Below are positions 1-7,977 of a DNA stretch of 64,000 bases, piece after piece. The stretch lies in NCBI GenBank assembly GCA_900759385.1, contig CAAEUZ010000111.1, positions 1 through 64,000 on the forward strand, in the 5' to 3' direction. The DNA is from an uncultured Oscillospiraceae bacterium. Lineage in GTDB: Bacteria; Bacillota; Clostridia; Oscillospirales; Oscillospiraceae. The number at the start of each line of letters is the position of its first letter. Position 1 is the stretch's first letter. The notes beneath the pieces were generated by a model that searched no databases, had not been told where the DNA came from, and was given only the letters and a program-made list of their open reading frames with translations. The position numbers and the translations under genes were made by a program.

Positions 1-27
1 GCTGCAAGCCTGCGGCGCTGTGCTTTT

Positions 28-990
28 TCAGGTTTGTCCGGCGCCGGCCGTCTCGCCGGCGAGCCTCTGTATACACTCGCGTGTGAAGCGCTCGACGGCG
101 GCGGCATAGCGCGCACCGTCAACTATGTAGCTGAGCCCGTGGCCCGCGCCGGGAAAGGTGACAAGCGTGCTGCCGGGGGCTGCATCGTGTATCTCGCGGC
201 TCATGCCGCAGGGGACAAAGCGGTCGTCCTCGCCGTGCAGGAGCAGGATGGGGATGCCGGTGTCCCGGGCGGCCTCCACGGCGCTGGCCCCGTCCAGACG
301 GAAGCGGCCGAAGAGCCGCGCTGCCAGCCGGACAAAGGGCATGAGCAGTGCGGGTGGCAGGTGCATGTCCTCGCGGCAGACCTTGCGGATGATGGCCTCG
401 GGAGACGAATAGGGGCAGTCGGCTATAATGCCCGCCACGTTCGCAGGCAGGGGCAGCCCGGCGGCCATCAGCACCGTCGCCGCGCCCATGGAGACGCCGG
501 CCAGGAAGATGGGCACGGGGCCGAAACGGCTGTTGGCGTACTCTATCCAGCTCAGGCAGTCGCGCCGTTCCTTTACGCCGAATGTTATCGTGCGCCCGCC
601 GCTCCGGCCGTTGGCGCGCTCGTCAACGAGCAGGGTGTTCATACCCGCTTCGCGCGCGAGTTTGTTCCCGCCGCAGAAGTCGCGCAGGGCGCTGCCGCGG
701 TAGCCGTGGAGCTCTATCTGTACGGGGGCGCCGTCCCGCACGTGGTAGTAGCGGCCGCAGAGCTGTACACCGTCGAAGGCGGTGATAGTTACCGGCTCGA
801 ATGGTATCCCGTCCAGCTCGCGGATGAGCGAGAGCATCAGCTCACGGCCCTGCTCGTACTGCTCTCCGGACGGCAGCTTATAGGGGTTCTCGACACGCCT
901 GGGGGACGAGTAAAAGGCCGCAAAGTAGGCAAACAGCGTCAGGAAAGACGCCAGCAGGACAAGGATTATTGCAATCAGCAGCCAGGTCAT
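28..990 (-). CDS. Membrane-anchored alpha/beta hydrolase
   Basis: A 320-residue alpha/beta hydrolase of the serine-hydrolase (BAAT/S9-like) type. Residues 1-27 form one hydrophobic segment, so the enzyme is probably tethered to the membrane with its catalytic domain outside. The nucleophile elbow GVSMG lies at about 165-169; the acid is likely in HGEDDRF and the base in GAGHG near the C-terminus. The ATG has a GGAGGTG ribosome site at good spacing. Substrate cannot be deduced; this family covers esterases, lipases and peptidases. It is followed on the right by a separate reductase gene with its own terminator, so it may be monocistronic. Confidence 0.85.
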   Translation of the reverse strand: MTWLLIAIILVLLASFLTLFAYFAAFYSSPRRVENPYKLPSGEQYEQGRELMLSLIRELDGIPFEPVTITAFDGVQLCGRYYHVRDGAPVQIELHGYRGSALRDFCGGNKLAREAGMNTLLVDERANGRSGGRTITFGVKERRDCLSWIEYANSRFGPVPIFLAGVSMGAATVLMAAGLPLPANVAGIIADCPYSSPEAIIRKVCREDMHLPPALLMPFVRLAARLFGRFRLDGASAVEAARDTGIPILLLHGEDDRFVPCGMSREIHDAAPGSTLVTFPGAGHGLSYIVDGARYAAAVERFTRECIQRLAGETAGAGQT

Positions 991-1063
991 GAGTCCACCT
1001 CCATATTTGAGCCCGAGGACTCAACGCATATTATATTAGCACTCGGCGCGGTTATCAAGCGCC

Positions 1064-1103
1064 AAAACGCCCCTTCCGGCCGATAGCGCCGGCGGGGCGT
1101 TTT
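1064..1103 (-). terminator. Rho-independent terminator of the flavodoxin-fold reductase gene
   Basis: Perfect outer arms AAAACGCCCC and GGGGCGTTTT enclose a second GC stem (CCGGC/GCCGG). Read on the minus strand the hairpin ends in GTTTTGG, just after the stop codon of the reductase gene. Confidence 0.7.
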
Positions 1104-1104
1104 G

Positions 1105-1641
1105 TCATTTCAGGTTCCTTCCCAGTTCGTAGGCCGCCTGCACATACCGCGAACGGCGCGTCATACTGGGCGTGCCGCAGCCGTAGCCGAGCACCATGCC
1201 CATGTCGCGCATGTCAAGATAGCGCACCAGCGTCCTGTAGTGCGCCGTGAGCGCGTCGAAGGTCCAGCCGTCGCTGTTCCAGGCGGCTGCGATGAGCGCG
1301 GACTTCACCCTCCGGCTTGTGAGGCTCATATTGAAGGCGCAGAAGCGGTCAACGAGCTTCTTGAGCTGGGAGGACATGCCGTAGTAGTACAGCGGCGTGA
1401 CGAAGACCAGCATGTCCGCGCCCAGTATTACCGGCCTGAGCTCCTCCATGGCGTCCTTCTGCGAGCAGGGGCCCTCGTAGCCGCAGTGGACGCAGCCGGT
1501 GCAGGGGTGGATGTCCGACCGAGCGGCGTCGATTATCTCCACCGTGTGCCCCGCCTCCTCCGCGCCGCGGCGGAAGCTTTCAGCCAGCATATTGGACGAG
1601 CCCTGCCTGACAGGGCTGCCCTCGAGCATTACTATTTTCAC
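1105..1641 (-). CDS. Flavodoxin-fold NAD(P)H-dependent FMN reductase
   Basis: A 178-residue protein of the NADPH-dependent FMN reductase / multimeric flavodoxin (WrbA-like) family. The N-terminal beta strand ends in the phosphate-binding GSPVRQGSS loop, and a Cys cluster (CTGCVHCGYEGPC) at about 50-60 is typical of the iron-sulfur flavoprotein subgroup. FLVTPLYYYGMSS-like residues near 95 fit the flavin ring loop. The start is GTG, supported by GGAGGGATG upstream. Expected role is flavin-dependent reduction of quinones or other small electrophiles in the cytoplasm. The electron acceptor is unknown. Confidence 0.8.
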   Translation of the reverse strand: MKIVMLEGSPVRQGSSNMLAESFRRGAEEAGHTVEIIDAARSDIHPCTGCVHCGYEGPCSQKDAMEELRPVILGADMLVFVTPLYYYGMSSQLKKLVDRFCAFNMSLTSRRVKSALIAAAWNSDGWTFDALTAHYRTLVRYLDMRDMGMVLGYGCGTPSMTRRSRYVQAAYELGRNLK

Positions 1642-1729
1642 ATGTCATCCCTCCGTGAACGCAGCTTATCTCAGGCCGCAGGCCAAAACGTACCGCTGGT
1701 CCTGCGCTTTGCCTGGGCGGCACGGGATT

Positions 1730-1759
1730 ATTATAGCCTGAGCGGCGCAGCATGTCTAA
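1730..1759 (-). promoter_or_regulatory. Sigma-70 promoter for the flavodoxin-fold reductase
   Basis: On the minus strand TTAGAC and TATAAT are separated by 18 bases, about 90 bases upstream of the GTG start. The rest of 1642-1867 shows no gene. Confidence 0.5.
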
Positions 1760-1867
1760 TGCTTATATTTTATCGCATATCATGCCTGGCCGGTATGGCT
1801 GAGGCCGGCGTCCGGCCGCGCTCCCAGCCGCTGTGACGCAGGAATGAGCCCGACAGGCAGAAACAGA

Positions 1868-1893
1868 CTGAGCCCGGCCTCTGCCGGGCTCAG
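1868..1893 (-). terminator. Terminator at the end of the liv operon
   Basis: CTGAGCCCGGC and GCCGGGCTCAG form an 11-bp stem with a CTCT loop, 22 bases beyond the livF stop. It is followed by T-rich sequence on both strands (TTTTTG on plus, TCTGTTTCTG on minus), so it could work in both directions. Confidence 0.65.
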
Positions 1894-1915
1894 TTTTTGC
1901 CGCCCCCGGCGCCGT

Positions 1916-2626
1916 TCAGCCGCCGAGGTACGCCTTGCGCACCGCGTCGCTCTCCGCGAGCTCCTTACCGGTGCCGCTCAGGGTGATGCAGCCTGTCTCC
2001 ATTACGTATGCGCGGTCGGCCACGGAGAGGGCCATCTGCGCGTTCTGCTCCACCAGGAGTATGGTGGTGCCGCCCTGGTGGAGGCTGCGGATGATCTCGA
2101 ATATCTGCTCCACAAGTATGGGCGCAAGGCCCATGCTGGGCTCGTCCAGCATCAGGAGCCTGGGATGGCTCATCAGCGCGCGGCCTATGGCCAGCATCTG
2201 CTGCTCGCCGCCGGACAGCGTGCCGGCGACCTGACGCCGGCGCTCCTTTAGGCGGGGAAACTGGCCGTACACGTTTTCCAGGTCCGCGTCCACGGAGGAG
2301 CCGCTCTGGGTAAACGCCCCCATCTCCAGGTTCTCCTGCACGGTCATCTGCAGGAAGATACGCCGCCCTTCCGGCACCTGCGCAAGGCCGCGCTCCACTA
2401 TCCTGTGCGGCGGAAGGCGGGAGATATTCTCGCCGCAGAATTCCACGGAGCCGGTTTTGGAGCGCAGCAGCCCGGATATGGTCTGCAGCGTGGTGCTCTT
2501 ACCAGCGCCGTTGGCGCCGATGAGCGTGACCACCTCGCCCTCGTTGACGTGAAAGGACACGCCCTTGATGGCGTGGATGGCGCCGTAATATACATTTATA
2601 TTATCTACCTTGAGTATCTGCTCCAT
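1916..2626 (-). CDS. livF: Branched-chain amino acid ABC transporter, ATP-binding protein LivF
   Basis: One of the two ATPases of the high-affinity Leu/Ile/Val importer. The 236 residues carry Walker A GANGAGKST near residue 38, the signature LSGGEQQML, Walker B LLMLDEPSMG and the switch region LLVEQN typical of LivF (Gln-Asn instead of the His-Asp seen in LivG). Length matches the family. It starts 4 bases after the livG stop with an AAGGAGG ribosome site and is the last gene of the livKHMGF operon. Confidence 0.95.
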   Translation of the reverse strand: MEQILKVDNINVYYGAIHAIKGVSFHVNEGEVVTLIGANGAGKSTTLQTISGLLRSKTGSVEFCGENISRLPPHRIVERGLAQVPEGRRIFLQMTVQENLEMGAFTQSGSSVDADLENVYGQFPRLKERRRQVAGTLSGGEQQMLAIGRALMSHPRLLMLDEPSMGLAPILVEQIFEIIRSLHQGGTTILLVEQNAQMALSVADRAYVMETGCITLSGTGKELAESDAVRKAYLGG

Positions 2627-2629
2627 GGC

Positions 2630-3484
2630 TCACGCCTCCTTCTTCCGGCCCAGATAGGCCTCGATGACCACCGGGTTGTTCTGGATATCCTCCGGGGTGC
2701 CCTTGGCGATGACCTTGCCGAAGTTCAGCACGCAGATGCCCTCGCAGATGCCCATGACCAGGTTCATGTCGTGCTCTATGAGCATGACGGCGATCTGGAA
2801 GGTGTCGCGTATCCTGATTATGTTCTCCATCAGCTCCGCCGTCTCGCTGGGGTTCATGCCCGCGGCGGGCTCGTCGAGGAGCAGCAGGCTGGGGTTCGTG
2901 CCCAGGGCGCGGACTATCTCCAGCCGGCGCTGGGCGCCGTAGGGGAGGGAGCCGGCCTTCTTCTCCGCCATGTCCTGCATGTCGAAGATACTCAGCAGCT
3001 CCAGAGCGCGCTCGTGGGCGATGCGCTCCTGCTTCCAGTAGGAGGGCAGGCGCAGTATGCCGCCGAAGTAGCCATACTTTATCTGGTTGTGCATGCCGAG
3101 CTTTACGTTGTCCTCCACCGTCAGGTTGGAGAAGAGGCGTATGTTCTGGAAGGTGCGGGCCACGCCGAGCTTGTTGACCTGTACGGTGTTCATGCCGGAG
3201 GTGTCGCGTCCGTCTACCATGATGGTGCCGCGCGTGGGCTGGTACACCTTGGTGAGCAGGTTGAAGACCGTGGTCTTCCCGGCGCCGTTGGGCCCGATGA
3301 GGCCTGCTATCTCCGTGCGGCCGATGGTGAGGTTGAAGTCGTCCACCGCGGTGAGGCCGCCGAAGTCTATGCCCAGGTGCCGCGCCTCGAGCACAGGCAT
3401 CTTGTCGAGGTCGCGCGCGGGGATGTAGGCGTCGCTCGGCATGTTCACCAGCGGGCTCTCGTTTTTGGATTTGACCTTAGCCAT
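2630..3484 (-). CDS. livG: Branched-chain amino acid ABC transporter, ATP-binding protein LivG
   Basis: Second ATPase of the importer, 284 residues from the ATG at 3484. That ATG was chosen because AAGGGGG lies 8 bases upstream; a GTG nine bases earlier is poorly placed. Walker A is GPNGAGKT, the signature LPYGAQRRLE, Walker B LLLLDEPAAG and the switch His in IEHDMN. An unusual N-terminal extension of about 30 polar residues precedes the ATPase core. The gene overlaps the end of livM by 8 bases, so the two are probably translationally coupled. Confidence 0.95.
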   Translation of the reverse strand: MAKVKSKNESPLVNMPSDAYIPARDLDKMPVLEARHLGIDFGGLTAVDDFNLTIGRTEIAGLIGPNGAGKTTVFNLLTKVYQPTRGTIMVDGRDTSGMNTVQVNKLGVARTFQNIRLFSNLTVEDNVKLGMHNQIKYGYFGGILRLPSYWKQERIAHERALELLSIFDMQDMAEKKAGSLPYGAQRRLEIVRALGTNPSLLLLDEPAAGMNPSETAELMENIIRIRDTFQIAVMLIEHDMNLVMGICEGICVLNFGKVIAKGTPEDIQNNPVVIEAYLGRKKEA

Positions 3485-4601
3485 TTGCGGCACCCCCTTT
3501 CCGGGCCTTGCAGGTGAAGATGCCCTTCACGCCTTCTGCCGAGCGGGAGAAAACCGCCTTGGCCGAGGGGCTGTTGGTCGCCAGCATGACCAGTATGAGC
3601 ACGATGGCGTAGACCAGCATGCGGTAGTTGTCGAAGCCGCGCAGCGCCTCGGGCAGGATGGTCAGCACAGTGGCGGCGATGATGGAGCCCCAGATGTTGC
3701 CGAGGCCGCCCAGCACGACGAAAACCAGGATTAGTATCGAGGTGTTGAAGTTGAACTTGGCCGCGCCCAGGTTGGAGAAGTTGAGGCCGTAGAGCGCGCC
3801 AGCGGCCCCGGCAAGGGCGGCACTGGTGACGAAGGCCATCAGCTTGTACTTGGTGATGTTGATGCCCACGCTCTCGGCGGCGATGCGGTTGTCGCGCAGG
3901 GCCATGATGGCGCGGCCGGAGCGGCTGCGCACCAGGTTGAGCACGATGATGAGCGTGATCATGATGAGGATGAAGCCCGCCGTGAAGGTGGCCAGGGTGT
4001 CCGTTCCCGTTGCCCCCTGGGCGCCCTTGATTATCTCGAGGCCGCCCTCGGCCAGGCCGAGATCGGAGACGGTCCTGCTGCCGTCAAAGTTGAAGATGAC
4101 ATGCAGCCCGTTTTCATCGTAGCCGACGATGAGGCAGTTGATGAGCTCCTTTATTATCTCGCCGAAAGCGAGCGTGACGATGGCGAGGTAGTCGCCGCGC
4201 AGGCGCAGCACAGGCACGCCGACGATGAGCCCGGCGACGGCGGCAAAGGCCGCACCCACCACCAGCGCCACGGCAAGGCGCACCCCGTCGGAGGGGATGG
4301 TGCCTTGCAGGCTCATGGCGGCGACAATGCCGGAGAAGGCGCCCACGCTCATGAAGCCCGCGTGGCCCAGGCTGAGCTCGCCGAGGATGCCGACGGTGAG
4401 GTTGAGCGACACGGCCATGACTATGTAGCAGCAGATGGGCACGAGCTGTCCGCTAAAGGAGCGTGAGAGCATGCCGCCGTTGCCGAGCGCGGTCACTATG
4501 GCAAAGGCGAGGATGACGCCCAGATAGGTGGAGAAGTCCATGACGCGGGTCTTGGTGAGCGCCAGCGTTCTGTTCTTGCCGAGCCTTATTATTTTACTCA
4601 T
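3477..4601 (-). CDS. livM: Branched-chain amino acid ABC transporter, permease LivM
   Basis: Membrane permease subunit, 374 residues with about 9-10 hydrophobic segments. The conserved stretch LGHAGFMSVGAFSG near 95 and the region RGDYLAIVTLAFGEI that contacts the ATPase identify LivM. The start at 4601 is preceded by GAGGTGAGGG. An acidic/polar insertion around 185-210 lies between membrane segments and is longer than usual. The stop overlaps the livG start; livH lies 10 bases upstream. Confidence 0.95.
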   Translation of the reverse strand: MSKIIRLGKNRTLALTKTRVMDFSTYLGVILAFAIVTALGNGGMLSRSFSGQLVPICCYIVMAVSLNLTVGILGELSLGHAGFMSVGAFSGIVAAMSLQGTIPSDGVRLAVALVVGAAFAAVAGLIVGVPVLRLRGDYLAIVTLAFGEIIKELINCLIVGYDENGLHVIFNFDGSRTVSDLGLAEGGLEIIKGAQGATGTDTLATFTAGFILIMITLIIVLNLVRSRSGRAIMALRDNRIAAESVGINITKYKLMAFVTSAALAGAAGALYGLNFSNLGAAKFNFNTSILILVFVVLGGLGNIWGSIIAATVLTILPEALRGFDNYRMLVYAIVLILVMLATNSPSAKAVFSRSAEGVKGIFTCKARKGGAANG

Positions 4602-4611
4602 TTCCCTCACC

Positions 4612-5484
4612 TCAGACTTTCTCCGGTACGTACTTGCCGAGCAGGCCGGCCGGGCGTACCAGCAGCATGATTATCAGCACAGCGAACACTATGGAGTTCG
4701 CCAGCTGGGTGGAGATGTAGGCCTTGGCCAGAGCCTCGATGATGCCCAGCAGTATCCCGCCCAGGAATGCGCCGGGGATGGAGCCGATGCCGCCGAACAC
4801 CGCTGCGGTGAAGGCCTTGATGCCGGGCATGGAGCCGGTGGTGGGCATGAGCGAGGTGTTGAACGAGCAGAGCAGCACGCCCGCGACCGCCGCCAGCGCG
4901 GAGCCGATGGCAAAAGTGAGCGAGATGGTGCGGTTTACGTTTATGCCCATCAGCTGGGCCGCGCCCTTGTCCTCCGAGCAGGCGCGCATGGCCTTGCCGG
5001 TCTTGCTCTTGCTGGTGAACGCGGTCAGGGCGGCCATGATGATTATGCACATGGCTATCGTCAGCAGGGACACATAGGAGACACTCAGCCCGCCCACGCT
5101 GAGCGAGCCGGAGACGATGGGCGTATAAGACCGCGGGCTGGCCCCCCACAGCAGCTGCGCCGCGTTCTGCAGGAAGTAGCTGACGCCTATGGCCGTGATG
5201 AGCACGGCCAGGCTGGGCGCAGAGCGCAGCGGCCTGTATGCCAGACCCTCAATGACGACGCCCAGTACCGTGCAGACCAGCATGGCCAGCAGCACCGCGA
5301 CCGGCCAGGGCAGGCCCAGGTTCGTCATGGCGAGCAGGGATATGTATCCGCCCACCATGATCACATCGCCGTGGGCAAAGTTGAGCATCTTGGCTATGCC
5401 GTACACCATGGTGTAGCCGAGGGCTATGATGGCGTAGACGCTGCCAAGGCTTATGCCGCTGATGAGATACGCGAGAAATTCCAA
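4612..5484 (-). CDS. livH: Branched-chain amino acid ABC transporter, permease LivH
   Basis: Second permease subunit. I place the start at the TTG at 5484, giving 290 residues (MEFLAYLISGISLGSVYA...), because GAGGTG sits 6 bases upstream and this matches usual LivH length. The open frame continues 195 bases further, but that extension is Ala/Pro/Arg-rich intergenic sequence. LNFAHGDVIMVGGY near residue 40 and the coupling-region motif RACSEDKGAAQLMGI are typical. About eight membrane segments are visible. Confidence 0.93.
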   Translation of the reverse strand: MEFLAYLISGISLGSVYAIIALGYTMVYGIAKMLNFAHGDVIMVGGYISLLAMTNLGLPWPVAVLLAMLVCTVLGVVIEGLAYRPLRSAPSLAVLITAIGVSYFLQNAAQLLWGASPRSYTPIVSGSLSVGGLSVSYVSLLTIAMCIIIMAALTAFTSKSKTGKAMRACSEDKGAAQLMGINVNRTISLTFAIGSALAAVAGVLLCSFNTSLMPTTGSMPGIKAFTAAVFGGIGSIPGAFLGGILLGIIEALAKAYISTQLANSIVFAVLIIMLLVRPAGLLGKYVPEKV

Positions 5485-5641
5485 AGAGACACACCTCGAT
5501 TTCCGTTTTACTTGAGCCGGTGTTCTGCGGCAGGTGCCGGGACGGGCATCCGCATCCGTCTCCGCAGCCGCCGCAGACGCGCCGCGGCTGCCGTTCGGTC
5601 CGGCAGCCGGGCGCGGTGGTTGCGGGGCGGCGCCCCTGCCT
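5485..5641 (-). promoter_or_regulatory. Intercistronic hairpin region between livK and livH
   Basis: A 157-base GC-rich gap. It holds a 9-bp perfect stem (CGGCTGCCG at 5585-5593 with CGGCAGCCG at 5601-5609) and a GGGGCGCC palindrome, with no T-run. In ABC operons such stems commonly protect the binding-protein mRNA and raise its level over the permease genes; that role here is inference. Confidence 0.5.
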
Positions 5642-6853
5642 TTACTCGGCGGAGACGTAAACGCCGTCCTGGATGACAACGGCCAGGGGCATCTTGCTGA
5701 CTTCGCCGGAGGTGGACCAGGTCATGCCGGTGCCGGTCAGCCCGTCAAAGGTCATGCTGGTGAACTGCTCAATCATGGCGCTGCAGATGTCCTCGGTGCT
5801 CATGTCGGGGGTGCACCCGGCGGCCTCGAGGGCCTGCTTGAGGGCATAGACGCAGTCGTAGCCGTCGGCGGCGAACTGGTTCGGGGTCTCGCCGAAGCGC
5901 TTGTTGTACTCGGTGACGAAGCTGACGGTCTTCTCATCGGTGGCGTCGGCGGAGAAGGGGGTCAGGACCATGACGCCCTCGGCGAGGCTGAGGTCGAAGT
6001 TGGGCATGGTCAGGATGCCGTCCATGCCGTCCACGCCGAAGAAGGTCGGCTCATAGCCCATGGCGTCGGCCTGGGCGAGGATGACGGAGGCGGGCTGGTA
6101 GTAGATGGGCAGGAAAATCACGTCGGCCCCGGCGCTCTGGGCAGCGGTGAGCTGGACGGAGAAATCGGCCTGGGTGTCTACGGTGAAGGTGCCCTCGTAG
6201 ACTACCTCAAGGTTCTGGTTTTCGGCCTCGGCGACGAAGGTATCGCGGATGCCCTGGGAGTACTGGTCGTCGTTGCGGTAGATGACGGCGACCTTGGCGT
6301 CAGGCATGTTGGAGCCCATGTAGGTGGCCGCGCCGGAGCCCTGGTTGGGGTCGGAGAAGCACATCTGGAACATGTTGTCCTTGCCCGCGACGATATCCGG
6401 GGAGGAGCCGCTTGGGGTCAGGGCGAAAATGCGGTCGTTGTAGACCTCGGTGGATACGCTGATGGCGGGGCCGGTGGTGACGGGGCCGATGAGGATCTGC
6501 ATGCCGTCGTCCATCAGCTTGTTGTAGGCATTGATGGAGGTCTCGCCGTCGGAGACGTCGTCCTCAAAGCTGAACTCAACCTGATAGCCGTTGATGCCGC
6601 CGGCGGCGTTGACCTCATCGACGGCGATCTGGATGCCGTTCATAACGGCGGTGCCGTAGATGGCGTTGTCGCCGGTCAGGGGGCCGACGCCGCCGAACTT
6701 GAAGCTGGCGCTTTCGCCGGAAGCGGTGTTCTCCGCGGCGGCATCGCCGTCGGTGGGGGCAGCGGAGGTGGTGGCGCCGGAGTCCTGTCCGCAGCCGGCC
6801 AGGAGGCCGAGGCACATTACCAGGGCCATTGCGAGAGCAAAAAACTTTTTCAT
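5642..6853 (-). CDS. livK: Branched-chain amino acid ABC transporter, substrate-binding lipoprotein
   Basis: A 403-residue periplasmic-binding-protein-like lipoprotein (Peripla_BP_6 / LivJ-LivK family). The start at 6853 has AGGAGG upstream and gives a signal peptide with lipobox LLAGC, followed by a Ser/Thr/Ala linker. FKFGGVGPLTGDNAIYG at the mature N-terminus and GPVTTGPAISVS are the usual ligand-binding loops. First structural gene of the liv operon; expression is probably set by the terminator and leader ORF just upstream. Symbol assigned from family and context, and livJ-type ligand specificity is possible. Confidence 0.93.
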   Translation of the reverse strand: MKKFFALAMALVMCLGLLAGCGQDSGATTSAAPTDGDAAAENTASGESASFKFGGVGPLTGDNAIYGTAVMNGIQIAVDEVNAAGGINGYQVEFSFEDDVSDGETSINAYNKLMDDGMQILIGPVTTGPAISVSTEVYNDRIFALTPSGSSPDIVAGKDNMFQMCFSDPNQGSGAATYMGSNMPDAKVAVIYRNDDQYSQGIRDTFVAEAENQNLEVVYEGTFTVDTQADFSVQLTAAQSAGADVIFLPIYYQPASVILAQADAMGYEPTFFGVDGMDGILTMPNFDLSLAEGVMVLTPFSADATDEKTVSFVTEYNKRFGETPNQFAADGYDCVYALKQALEAAGCTPDMSTEDICSAMIEQFTSMTFDGLTGTGMTWSTSGEVSKMPLAVVIQDGVYVSAE

Positions 6854-6887
6854 TTCTTTTTCCTCCTGTGAATAGAGCTGTTTATAC

Positions 6888-6925
6888 AAAAAACCGGTCC
6901 CGGCCATGTTGGCCGGAACCGGTTT
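6888..6925 (-). terminator. Intrinsic terminator in the livK leader (attenuator)
   Basis: On the minus strand the arms AAACCGGTTCCGGCC and GGCCGGGACCGGTTT pair over 15 bp (one T-G wobble) around an AACAT loop, and the descending arm runs into TTTTTTG. It ends 34 bases before the livK start and begins 16 bases after the stop of an Ile/Leu/Val-rich ORF. A full terminator inside the operon leader, downstream of the promoter, points to transcription attenuation. Confidence 0.85.
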
Positions 6926-6941
6926 GAAGTATACGTCCAAA

Positions 6942-7226
6942 TCAGTATGCCGCTGCCAATCGTGGTCGTTGTGAGGGTGCGCCGATAATAATGCGTACGA
7001 TAATAAGGCCTATCAGGCTGATAAGGCTTACAAGGCGTATAACTATAAGGCGCAGGGCAGCAAAAATGGACACCGCAATAACGGTGTCCAGGTTCAGCAG
7101 GCTGTTCATGTTTTCGGCGCAGGCGCAGTCAGAGCAGGAGTACATGCGGGCATGACCATTGACCGCGGAGCGAGAGCCGCGGGTGGCAAAGCGGGTGTTG
7201 AAACTGTCAAAAAAACGTCCGAACAT
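6942..7226 (-). CDS. Candidate leader peptide of the liv operon, rich in Ile/Leu/Val
   Basis: A 94-codon ORF between the liv promoter and the leader terminator. AAGGAG lies 9 bases before the ATG at 7226, and the predicted transcript start is only about 27 bases further up. Residues 57-81 hold 18 Ile/Leu/Val out of 25, mixed with Arg, Ser and Gly. This is followed by a 13-residue tail (GAPSQRPRLAAAY) and the stop, as in ilv/leu leader peptides of enterobacteria. RNA hairpins fall inside the coding region at 7009-7028, among the control codons, and at 7068-7089. An internal ATG at 7109 would give a shorter 55-residue leader but lacks a ribosome site. It could alternatively encode a small membrane protein; the position argues for attenuation. 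Confidence 0.7.
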   Translation of the reverse strand: MFGRFFDSFNTRFATRGSRSAVNGHARMYSCSDCACAENMNSLLNLDTVIAVSIFAALRLIVIRLVSLISLIGLIIVRIIIGAPSQRPRLAAAY

Positions 7227-7840
7227 GGTTCGCGGCTCCTTTCCGAAGAGGTTGTATGCAATCTAGCACGATGGGCCTGAGCTGTCAAGAAGCGCAAAAA
7301 TTTTTCCGCGTTTTCAACATACGGTGCGGGTGGTGAAGATGAAAAAATCTCCGTTGGCAACGAAAATTCTGGCAATTTATTACTTATATCCCGCTGCTGG
7401 CGATGTGAGCGCGGCGGCGCGGGGACAGGCTCAGTCCCCGCCAGGCAGGAGGAGAAGGGCTGTGCGGGAGCCGGAGCCGGCCGGAATTGGCAGAGAGCGC
7501 AGCGGTTGGGCTGCTCGTATTCCGACCTTATTTCACAGCCGGGACAGAGCGGGCGGCAGATGAAGCCGTTTATGCCGCGCACCGCCTGCACAGCCAGCAG
7601 CCGCAGCGGACGCGGGCCAGGTTCAGACTGCGCCGGGCCGGGCAGGAGCAGCCCGTTCGGCGTTGCGTTGAGGCCGCGGCATATCTTTTCCAGCATGGCG
7701 ACGCTGGGTACGGTGCACCGGCGCACGATGTTGCCCAGATGGCGCGGGCTCATGTCGCAGAGCTCGGCGGCGGACTCGTAGGAGAGCTCCTTGCTGCTGA
7801 GGATTTGCAATATGTGGTCGGAGAGATTGTCTGAAAACAT
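7106..7840 (-). CDS. HTH (XRE-like) regulator with Cys-rich C-terminal part
   Basis: The N-terminal 65 residues form a helix-turn-helix domain (SYESAAELCDMSPRHLGNIV followed by PSVAMLEKICRGL), most like small XRE/Cro regulators. Next comes a Cys-rich stretch (CRPLCPGCE...CALCQF) that could bind metal. The frame then stays open without obvious domain character to 7106, across the liv promoter and into the leader ORF in another frame. The native C-terminus is therefore doubtful and the real gene may end near 7390. I chose ATG 7840 because the domain begins there. Target unknown. Confidence 0.45.
   Translation of the reverse strand: MFSDNLSDHILQILSSKELSYESAAELCDMSPRHLGNIVRRCTVPSVAMLEKICRGLNATPNGLLLPGPAQSEPGPRPLRLLAVQAVRGINGFICRPLCPGCEIRSEYEQPNRCALCQFRPAPAPAQPFSSCLAGTEPVPAPPRSHRQQRDISNKLPEFSLPTEIFSSSPPAPYVENAEKFLRFLTAQAHRARLHTTSSERSREPCSDVFLTVSTPALPPAALAPRSMVMPACTPALTAPAPKT
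7260..7288 (-). promoter_or_regulatory. Sigma-70 promoter of the liv operon
   Basis: Minus strand: consensus TTGACA (7283-7288), exactly 17 bases, then TAGATT (7260-7265). Predicted start of transcription is near 7253, placing the AAGGAG of the leader ORF about 10 bases into the mRNA. Confidence 0.75.
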
Positions 7841-7977
7841 CTTCAACACTCGCTTCCTGTCAAAAGATGTCTCCAGCGTACAGTCAGCGCATGTCCCCTT
7901 CAAGGAAGCATAATGCGCGGCTTTCCCACGCACGCCCGAACGCCGGGCGTAAGAGCGGGAAAGGAGAGTGATTTGTC

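Noticed and set aside
5485..5679. 65-residue N-terminal extension of LivH
   Set aside because: Ala/Pro/Arg-rich, contains GC hairpins, and a TTG with a good ribosome site gives the normal family start.
5534..6871. Long open frame opposite livK with Gly/Ala/Val-rich translation
   Set aside because: Shadow of a GC-rich gene in antisense; no ribosome site or domain. Many similar antisense frames (for example opposite nrdA, livM and the SLC13 genes) were left out for the same reason.
6860..7260. T-box riboswitch before livK
   Set aside because: I see no clear T-box sequence or specifier-loop arrangement ahead of the terminator; a translated Ile/Leu/Val-rich ORF fits better.
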